Source: Oscarella lobularis (Eukaryota > Porifera > Homoscleromorpha > Homosclerophorida > Oscarellidae). Taken from it: a stretch of 64,000 bases of DNA. The notes below the pieces were generated by a model. The model worked only from the letters and a program-made list of their open reading frames with translations. It made no database searches and was not told where the DNA came from. Below are positions 55,816-64,000 of this stretch, in pieces. The stretch's first letter is position 1. The number at the start of each line of letters is the position of its first letter. Where the stretch lies: contig NC_089192.1 of assembly GCF_947507565.1 (NCBI RefSeq), positions 558,001 through 622,000 of the forward strand, written 5' to 3'. A program made the translations under genes and the position numbers.

Positions 55816-57681
55816 CTACGCGGAATTACTTGAGTCGGCGTTCGTTTTGTGATGCGCGTGTTTTTGGCACGATACGACTGCCTTCGTCTCTTATAGTCTC
55901 TCATTATCGCCATCTGTTCGTTATACGTTTTCCCCCCGACGCCGCTCTCATCCGCCGCCGCCGCCGTCGCCGCCTCGCGCGGTTGCAGCTTCGCTTTAAC
56001 TAGAAACCCCCCAAACGTCGCAATTCCTCGCCCCACCACTCTCACTCCAAAATAGAAACCTCGTTCGAAATCTTCGGTCGCTTCAACGAGCAACTCGTTC
56101 ATATCAGCAACGCGTTTACCCGACGACTCTAGTCGCGATTTCTAAGGGGAGAAAGAGAGTGGGTGGGGGGGATAAAAATCGCAAGAAATAAAAAAAAAAG
56201 ACAAACCTCGACTACGTAATCATAGACAGCTCGTCGCTCGTCCAAACTAAGAGGAGACAAAGACGAAGAGGAATCATCCTCATCATCATCATCATCATCG
56301 ACTCCTTGTTCGTTTTTGTCCTCGTTAGCCAACGAGGAGACAAGGCTAGGCTTCGATTCATCGCCTAAGCCGCAACCAATGAAATTACCGTCCCAAGCCA
56401 TTAGGTAATTAGAAGGCAATCTACTTTGCTCGGCTTTCAGCTTGACTTGACCGCGCAACTTTGCGTCATCAATTTCGTCCTAGATCTCGCACTTTTCGCT
56501 CGCGAGTCGAAACCGCGTTATCCGGGGCCTACTTTTGAATATTCGTTTTTCGTGGCGATGAGCGAGAAGGCGAGGAATTTCCATAGAGACAAAACAAACT
56601 GTCTCGTCTCTGAAAACTAATTCGATTGCGAGATGGAACGAGAGGGGGATTCCGCAACTAATGACCTCGGGCGGCCAAACGTGGCGTCAATCGGGCGACC
56701 AGAGCGTCGGGCCGGCAAACACAAAGCGACGAATATATAAAGTGGATTTGATCAAGTTGGGACGCGGAGCTTCTGATAAAGATAGCGTTGATCGCGATTT
56801 GATGCCTTTGGAGGGGGGGGGGGGGGGGGGGGGGGGGATCCTTACAGGGATTGCGTTGATTCTGGGAGATGGTTCACTATCCATCCCTTGATGAAATTTG
56901 GCTCCAATGAGGTGAGAGTCAATTGAGAGTAGGCAATCGGTATTTGAGACCAGGAATAAATATATCTAAAATATCAACGACGTCATGTCGTCATACATAT
57001 ATTAAAAATATGACGTCACCAAACGAATTTGATCTATTGATATTACTTCTCAATGCTGTGGTGACGTCATATGAATATACTAATTAACGAACTTACTCGA
57101 TTTCTTCTAACGCGGTTTTGAAAACTGGAGGAATCATATTCGCGTCTTCGAGCGAATTCTCCCTAATCGTCGACTCTTCCTTCCGTTTCTCCTTCTGCTC
57201 TCGATCGCACTCAATAATTCGCCGGCGAAGTGCTTTCCCTACACGAAACGAGAACGAAGGTCCCTTCCGCGCGCGGGGGCGTGTCTCTAGGTCATCGTCT
57301 TACCAATTCGCACGGACGTTACTGATTTCGACTTTTCGTAGAAGAATTTCGAGCTGGCGGGTTCGTTCTGCGCTAATGCGTCAGAAAGAATTGGATTTGA
57401 GATCGATTTTTCGCACCGAATCGACGTCGCGACGACGACTCGCGCGCTTTCGCGTCGAAACGCAAAGCGAAGAGTCGTTCGATAACGAAGCAGTGGCGTT
57501 CTGCGCGAGAAAAGGCGGACGTTTTCTCCCCGAAACCCCTTTCGCGATCGAGACTCGCCTCGCTCAACGATTCCGGTGTCCAATCGAGACGATTCGCGAG
57601 CGTTTCAAACGTCCTTCGAGTCTGAACGACGTAGCGTTCGAGATCGGCGAGAAAAACCCCACGCCGTTCTCGTTCTACCAT
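55812..57681 (-). CDS. SNRNP48: U11/U12 snRNP 48 kDa-like protein (minor spliceosome)
   Basis: The C-terminal exons are the strongest evidence. SLDERRAVYDYVVE (about 56220) joins an exon at 55812-56140 (KSRLESSGKRVADMNELLVE, YNEQMAIMRDYKRRRQSYRA, then KNTRITKRTPTQVI), which matches the MRDYKRRRQSYRAKNxxITKK signature of U11/U12-48K. The first exon begins MVERERRGVFLADLERYVVQ and LDWTPESLSEASL, like the family N-terminus. A following segment FYEKSKSVTSVRIG (about 57310-57360) matches the FFYENVKIPSITL region. A charged exon at about 57105-57255 (KALRRRIIECDREQKEKRKE) may belong. I could not find the CHHC zinc finger that should lie between the first two segments, where U11/U12-48K contacts the U12-type 5' splice site. 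The middle exons are uncertain. Confidence 0.65.
56813..56837. repeat. Run of 25 guanines
   Basis: An uninterrupted G25 tract lies inside the U11/U12-48K-like gene (poly-C on the coding strand, in an intron or a Pro-encoding exon). Such tracts can form G-quadruplexes and are error-prone in sequencing, so its true length is uncertain. Confidence 0.9.
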
Positions 57682-57812
57682 TAGAACTTATTGATATCAC
57701 CTCCTAAGACATTCCACAAATCAAAAATTTTAATTACACACGAAAACAAATAAACGCACGAAAAAAACAACGAAGCAAATAATAATAATAATTGAACGCG
57801 CGCGAACGATCG

Positions 57813-60800
57813 TCACGGTCGCCGTGGTCTCCCCTCGTCGCGATAATAGCCCTCCCTTTCCCAACGCGGATCGCCTCCGTAGCGATCTCCTTCGCGATAA
57901 TGCGAGTGCCCCCTATCTTTTCTCTCTTCCAATTCTCGACGGGCTGACTGGTAGCCGAGAGGAAGCCCTCTCCGCTCTCTGTCCTGATCCACGACAGTCG
58001 ATTCTCTCAATTCCCTCTTCGTCGCCTCGATGTATTCCCGCATCTCTTTCGGCATTTTCGAGCGTCGACTCTCGTCGGCTGGATCCTCCCATTTGCTCTC
58101 CTCCTCCTCCTCGTATCGTCGTCGTTCCTCCGCCTCGCGGTCCCAATCGAGTCGTCCTTCGGGCATCAGCCGTCGTTCCCTTTCCCCCGGCGGATAGCGT
58201 TCCATCTCGCCTCTCATCATAGCCTCCTCTGTTGGCTGCATATACAAGGATGGATCCACTCTTTCCTCGGCGGCAGGAGGAAATGATCGCACGCCACCCA
58301 TGTCATCGAATCTCGGGTCGACATCTCTGAATTGTGCCGCCGCCGCCGCCGGCGGCGGCAGCGGCGGTTGCTGTGCGACGTCAGAAGGAGGATCAAATCG
58401 TCTCTCCATTTCAAACTCGTAGCCGAGGTCTCCTCGATCCAATCGCTGATCTTCGGGCGGAAGAGGCAGTAGACCGCTTCGCGACAGCGGCGGCGGCGGC
58501 GGCGGCGGTGGTACGAGCTCTTCTTGGGGTTCCCATCGAGATCGGCGTGGCTGCAGCAGTGGCTGCGGTGGCGGCTGAAGAGGCTCTTTGTCGTCTTCCC
58601 ATCTCGTTGCTTTGGTAATCGTTCCCCCGCCTACGAGTCTTTCTTCGTCGTTGTCGTCCCATCGCGTCCTTTTTCGCGGTTGTTGCGGTGGCGGTGAATC
58701 GGTTTCCCAATTTGGCGGTCGCCTTGGGTCCGATACTGCGGCGGAAATGGGTGCGGACTTTTGTCGGGGATCCGACGGACGAGATTCGTATGAAATCGAA
58801 TCGGGCATGTGCTCAAGAGGAGGTGATCGATGGGGAAGGGGGGCTGGAGGAAGTTGCGGTGGAGGAGAATTGTCGGACGATGCAGTAAGTTGTTGAGGAG
58901 ACCGTTTGGGATCTTCCAACGGAGTCGGATTTTGATTTTTCATAAAACCGACAGCCTGAGCAATGTCTATAGTAAAAATAAATAGAAAGTTATTCATTAG
59001 ACAATCACGCGCCAATTTTATCCAAACCCCTTGTGCCTCGAGGTGTTTGGATATAATAAAATGTTTAGCAAACGGCGTATAGCAGAAGCGCGCGCTTGAC
59101 TTTTTCTGCACGCGTGACAGCGCACGTTAAGTGACGTCACATCACGTGAAAAGTCAGCAGATTGATTGACAGGTGAGCCATTAATATTAACACAAAGCAC
59201 TGACAAAAACCACTCACTTTGCAACGTGTCACTTGACATCGCTTTGACGGCTTGCATGAGAGAACTTGAAAAAACAGGCGGAGGTTCAGCCGACTCTACG
59301 CTTACAGAAGACGAAGAAGCTGTTTGCGCTGGCAGACGAACAGAAGTCGTATCTCCTAACAAAGGTATACTAGTACCCCCCGAAGAAGTAGAGTCCCCTC
59401 CTAAAAGCGGAATCTCTGTTCTGTTTGTCGTCGCCGCCGAAAGGCCGCCGCCGCCGCCCGCTCTCGCCATGGCAACGGAGAGAATAGCTGACACCGCCGA
59501 CGACGGTTTCGTCGTTGATTCCGTTTGCCCGGACGGGACGTCGTCGTCGAGACTCGGCTGACTTGGGGAATAGACTTCAGCTGACGGGGAATAGCGCACG
59601 TCGGCGGGCGGAGAGTTTCTTCCTAAGGCAGCGGTTGAAGAGGAAGAGGGAGAAGACGAAACCTGAAAATAGCCCTTTTTGGCTAAGTTTATGGGAGCCT
59701 CGTCCGGAACAGTTTGATGGTGATGATGATGATGTTTCCTTGACGACTTGGAACGATGATGCTGGTGCTGCTGCTGCTGCTGCTGCTGATGACGATGCGA
59801 TTCTCGGCTGCTCGTTCCGCTGTTTCCGTGGTGACGTCTCTGCTTGCTACTCTGTTTCACAATAATCCCAATAATGAGATCAGATCGGTCTCGCGGAAGA
59901 CCTGTACACGAGAATAAGATTCTACGCTTAGCTAATGACCCCATATCATGGTATTTTATCTTACCTGGGCCGTGGAATGGTTTGAGGAAATTAGGAAGGC
60001 TTTCTCCCGTTGACAGCGGCATGAGATACATGTCCTTGATTGGAAGATGGCAATTCACTACGACAACGAATCGTTGCTTTTCTTTCATGTACGTAAACAG
60101 TTCCAAAAAGGAACGCTTTTCGTCGCCACTGCCCGGCTCGAATCGAATCAGGCAAACGTCCTTTGTTTGAAGAAAAAAATCGATTGAAATCGCCTGCCAA
60201 ATTTTATTGATTACCCTGTTCGTAGAATACTTCAATTTCTTCACGTAATCCCACACCTGTCCCGCAGCTATTCGTCCTTGCACAGAACACGAATCGGGCA
60301 ACATCTTAAATCAATAAAAATTATTACTTATTAATAGCCAAAATTTCTAAACCCACCGCCGATAAAGCCTTCTTTGAAATTGATCCTGATACGACATACG
60401 CTGTCGCAATGAACTTTGCCACGCCTTGCATATTCACTACTCCTTTCCATTCGGGTAATTCTGGCGGAACCAAGGGCAACGGAGATGGAGGATTGACGTC
60501 CACGTCCATGACGTCATAATCTCTGAAAAGAAGTCGCCCAGTTATTGATTATTATTATTATTGAAGCATTTTGGATTTGTTGATTTACGGTTGTGGTTTT
60601 TCTTCGATTTGTCTGTCTCGTTCATTTTTTCTCTCTCTGTCGTTTGGCTTGTCGTTTTTCTTCTTCACAATTCGAGGCGCCTCTTCTTTACCCGTGCAAA
60701 TGCGGCAGTTCACGCTGAAGACGTGACTCTGATGCTGCGCCGTCGTATCGACCGAAAGAACGTCCACAACGCTTGGCGCAGGCGTAGGCTCAGACGTCGA

Positions 60801-63595
60801 CTTAACGGCAAAAGACTCCCTCAATAGAAAACGAAGTACGATAGATCAACTTACTTTTCCCAAATTGATTTCCTCAATTTCAATTTCCCCCTGTTAAAGG
60901 ACACAGATACTCTTAGTGGAGAGCCCCGGCGATGAGAGTACACTCTTACCTTGTGAGTCATTTTCGTTATTTTAATTTTCTCTTTGGCCGCTTCTAATTC
61001 GGCTGCTTTGATCAGCTCAAGGGTCTGGAGACATAAGTGAACGTCAGTGCGCTTGGTCTATGTATCTATTTACCTTCTTGTTCTCCTCTTGTCTCCATTT
61101 CGCCAATTCCTTTGAGGCTAATTCCTCCGAAGACAGCGTCACTATTTCTGAGGGTTTCAAGCGACCAGCCAAAACATCTTTGTACAAAACCTTCAAAAAT
61201 TGAATCAAAAACTAAGCACATAGAACTACACGTAACAATTTACAGAGTTCTTTGTGTCCTTCAAATTGAACATGAGCGTTCGGTATTTCGCTTTGTATTT
61301 CTGCCCCACGCCGTCGTGAATGCGATAGAGTTGCTTTTCAATTTTTTGACTAATCAACTGGACGTCCTTTTCGTCGACTTTGACGCGATCCGCCTTTTGG
61401 CGTTCAAGGAGAATTTGCTTCAACGATTTCACGACGTTGTTTCGCACCAACTTCACGTTCATGGACATTTTGGGCTTACGATCATCAGACAAAGAGTCTA
61501 GAAAACGCAGAGACTCAAGTCGTTGCATATACTCCTTCACATATGTATTAGACAATGATGATCTTACCTGATCTGGATAGTCTAGATTCCTTCGGCTTTG
61601 AATCTATGCACGAAAAATTAAACTCTCCTCCCTTTATGAGGACTCCAGTTGCTTGCCTTTCTGAGATTGTCCTCCCATTCCGCTGCCGGATTTAAACGCG
61701 ACTTCGCACATGGGATGGGAGACGAGCCAGGACGCTAGATTCTCCCTCTTCGGCGCCGCCATACCCCCGACACTTCTCCCCGCGCTCCGATCGAAGACCG
61801 TCACGCGATCGGCCGCGGGGCCGGTGGCCGCAACTTGCGCACTAAACGAAGTGCTCTTCTACAATTTCCACACAAGTTTTCCCGCATTGACACCAATGTA
61901 TGAGAATATGAGATGCACCCTAACGTACCTGATGAGCGGCAATCTGAGCGAGTTGATTCAAGGCAGAACGAGCGTATCTAGTGTCGATTACAACATTTTA
62001 GAAACGACGAATAATGTATTTAACGTATTGATCCAATACTTTTTTATACATTCTTCACTGCAGTACAACGTATCACCTCGACACAATTTCTTACAAGTCG
62101 GATTCAAGCAGATTCGACTCGACGAAGACGACGACGTCGATTTAGATTTCTACGAGAAAAAATTCTAGAATGATGTCCCTCCCGTACGTAAAATTTTAAT
62201 TAAAAAATCAGACTTTTTCTTGCGAGACTTCTTCCTCTCCGTCCTGAGGCTGTGGTCGCCATGGCACCCACTCGTCGTCTTCTTCGTAGTCGGCGAGAGT
62301 CAATCGACGCCCGCCGATGCGCGTGCGCGTCAGCGCCTTCTGGTTTCTCATCTCCGATTGAACGGTTTCGAGAACGGGAGCGTCGCGTCGACGGAGCTCG
62401 TGTTTTCCGCTGCGTTTTTCGAGTTCGCGTTTTTTCGACTGCATTGCCTTTTCGCGCAACAGTTTCCGATCTTTTGCTTTTCCTATAGAAGACACTAGGC
62501 TAGTTGAATTCTTAATTTCTATTTATTATTGGTGTTACTTTGGCACTTTGGACATACGTATTCCTCGTCGTTCATATCCATTTCTTGGCCCCGTTCGACC
62601 GATATTCCCACGCAGTCGCCATGGTACCACTCTTGGCATCGATCACAGCAAATCATAAATCTAGAGAAACCCCATATAAAAGATATGTATCTGGGGTCCC
62701 AATGCAGCTAACTCATCCCCTGTTATAAACCGTACCTATTCTGATGAGGCTTTCTACATATACAATAGAGACTGTTGTCTTCCTCTTCTTCCTCTTCATC
62801 GTCGTCTTCCTCCTCCTCCTCTTCATCGTCGTCCTTTCCCTTTTCTGATTCTTTATCACTTTTCCCCTTATCTTTATCATCCTCATGTTCTTCTTCTTCT
62901 CTCTTTGTTTTCTCAACAACTTTGTCGTCATTCTCAGCCTTATCTTCCCCGTCAATATCTATATCCTCCTCTTTATTCTCGGTCTCTTCCTTTCGATTCT
63001 TTTCCTCTTTCCTTGTCTTCGTTGGGCGCGTCGAACTTCGTAGAACTCGTTTCGCCTCCGTCACTTTGGACTCGTCTTTCGCCAATTTCTTCTCCGCGTC
63101 GCAATAATCGTGCTCAAGAGCCAATAATCCTTTATCCGCTGTGCTGGACACGAATTTTTTCTTATCTGCACTTTTCTCCATTTTCAATTTCAACTCGTTC
63201 ACCGTAAATCGATCTTCCGGCGAAACGTAGACGTCGTCGTCTCCCGCTGTGACGTCAGGACCCCCACTATTATCCAAAATCCACGAGGGATCAATGATTG
63301 CGGCGTCGCTCGCTTTGGAAGTCTCGCTTTCTTCTGAAACTTCGGGATTTTCCGTTTTCGTCTTCTCGGAAGCCAAATCTTTCTGGAGCGCTTCGGCGAG
63401 ATCTCGTATTTGATCCTGCGTCAATTTGCTGACCATTTCTTCGGCCATGACCGACGCTTCGTCTTCGATTTGATCGCTGCTCATTCGCGTGTTGTCGTCC
63501 GAAGCTGGAGTCGGCGTCGGACGTCGAGGAGGCGTTCGGTTCCCCGAAGGAGACCTCGCGTGACACATATCCGGTTCCTTGTCCTTGTCGGTCAT
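57813..63595 (-). CDS. DIDO1: DIDO1/PHF3-type PHD-TFIIS-SPOC transcription regulator
   Basis: It starts at 63595 (MTDKDKEPDMCHARSPSGNR). An acidic Lys/Glu region precedes a PHD finger split across two exons: LYCICRKPHQNR (about 62760) and FMICCDRCQEWYHGDCVGIS with YVCPKC (62540-62661). Next are a basic exon (62208-62480, GKAKDRKLLREKAMQSKKRE; its exit splice is weak), and a small Cys cluster CLNPTCKKLC with YCSEECIKKYARSALNQLAQ (61935-62130), as in DIDO1. VTVFDRSAGRSVGGMAAPKR then precedes the TFIIS central domain (61226-61555: VRNNVVKSLKQILLERQK). The linker DVLAGRLKPSEIV follows, with ELPEWKGVVNMQGVAKF and a SPOC domain (60000-60510: GQVWDYVKKLKYSTNRVINK). The C-terminus is long and disordered (Pro/Arg/Glu, polyQ/His), ending GRPRRP. 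DIDO1/PHF3 proteins read H3K4me3 via PHD and bind phosphorylated Pol II CTD via SPOC. Confidence 0.88.
59761..59790. repeat. CTG/CAG repeat encoding polyglutamine
   Basis: About eight CTG triplets read as Gln on the minus strand, within a His/Gln-rich segment of the DIDO1-like protein (HRHQQQQQQQHQHH). Triplet repeats of this type are length-variable. Confidence 0.85.
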
Positions 63596-63751
63596 TTTCC
63601 CTAGTAGGCGAGTTAGCGCGAGCGCGGGGAAGCGATCGATTTAGGTCGAGAAGGTGGAGAAATCGTCGGGGAGGATCACGATACACAAACGCATGCGCTC
63701 GAAGTGTAAATAGATCAATGCGGAGATTTCTTGGAAGAGCACGCTAACGGA
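63596..63751. promoter_or_regulatory. Bidirectional promoter interval (DIDO1-like / HDDC2)
   Basis: 156 bp between divergent start codons. No TATA box is evident. Shared promoter inferred. Confidence 0.4.
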
Positions 63752-64000
63752 GATGGAGTTGGACGAGAATCTTCTGCGTTTCATGTTCCTCTGCGGCGAT
63801 TTGAAGGTAGTCACCAACGCGATTCAATTAAAAACAAATTCTTGCTTCAGAAAGTGAAAAGAAAAGGCTGGGTCGAGCGTGGAATTCCCAATGTGGAAAG
63901 CGTGGCAGATCACTCGCACCGAATGGCAATATTTGCCCTTCTCCTCGGTACCAAGACCAAAGCAAATAGAAATCGGTAAAAAATAAATAAAAAACGTAAT
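63752..64000 (+). CDS. HDDC2: HD-domain nucleotidase HDDC2/YfbR family (5' part)
   Basis: The start at 63752 gives MELDENLLRFMFLCGDLK, then a 43-bp intron (about 63809-63850) and KVKRKGWVERGIPNVESVAD followed by HSHRMAIFALLLGTKTKANR. The R-G-W-V-x-R and E-S-V-A-D-H-x-x-R-M spacing is that of HDDC2 and bacterial YfbR, metal-dependent 5'-deoxynucleotidases; the His-Asp HD motif lies further 3'. A GTAAAA donor follows at 63977, and the gene continues beyond the window. Confidence 0.85.

Noticed and set aside
57118-57684. 188-codon plus-strand frame, Arg/Ser-rich
   Set aside because: Antisense to the N-terminal exons of the U11/U12-48K-like gene; composition only, no domain.
61710-62168. 152-codon plus-strand frame with a plausible acidic end
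   Set aside because: The minus strand carries the DIDO1-like Cys cluster (CLNPTCKKLC, YCSEECI) and the VTVFDRSAGR exon with good splice sites, so the plus frame is antisense to real exons.

Overview
The window is nuclear DNA from an animal. Genes are split by many very short GT-AG introns (mostly about 40-120 bp, two of them GC-AG). Recognisable orthologues include NPC1, LSM1, SF3A2, Elongin A, OXR1/NCOA7, SPEF1, POLE4, ABHD1/3, a DIDO1/PHF3-type PHD-TFIIS-SPOC protein and HDDC2. They are packed tightly, several of them head to head with 100-250 bp between start codons. The mix of collagen/Ig/CUB/F-lectin/sushi secreted proteins, tiny introns and tight packing suggests an early-branching metazoan, most likely a sponge (homoscleromorph-like). 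That placement is inference; nothing in the window proves it.

Positions 1-17542 are a tandem array. Its unit is a type II membrane protein (short tail, TM helix, furin-like site, collagen stretch, five Ig domains, unfamiliar Cys-containing C-terminal domain) followed by an EF-hand/CxxC protein. The window holds the last 12 codons of one receptor, three complete receptor genes (1927-4533, 6845-9535, 11426-14048), two near-identical decayed units, two copies of POLE4, one broken EF gene (4701-6639) and one intact EF gene (14234-17542). Bases 1-2470 are almost identical to 9500-11969, while the flanking duplicated sequence is clearly more diverged. This points to recent unequal exchange or gene conversion, or to a collapsed or duplicated haplotype in the assembly.

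17600-22312 holds OXR1/NCOA7 (+) and SPEF1 (-), tail to tail. 22411-27305 is a secreted protein with two F-type-lectin-like domains and sushi domains. One of its introns (23825-27113) is almost entirely satellite: a 34-bp repeat array interrupted by 2.6 kb of a 21/24-bp minisatellite, open in several frames on both strands only because the unit lengths are multiples of three. A damaged extra sushi exon follows. 27765-34273 is LSM1 (-) and NPC1 (+) from a shared promoter. 34274-36233 is gene-poor and carries a large fold-back (palindromic) element.

36234-42843 holds SF3A2 (+), a secreted alpha/beta hydrolase with one very long exon (+), ABHD1/3 (-) and Elongin A (+). 43651-50787 is a minus-strand cluster of four secreted Cys-rich CUB-like paralogues. 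51561-53534 is a long disordered-protein ORF (-). 53535-55811 shows no gene. 55812-57681 is a probable U11/U12-48K (SNRNP48) homologue (-). 57813-63595 is the DIDO1/PHF3-like gene (-), head to head with HDDC2 (+), which runs off the window end.

There is no operon logic. The functional links are the paralogous surface or secreted families, both plausible recognition or immune repertoires, embedded among housekeeping genes.
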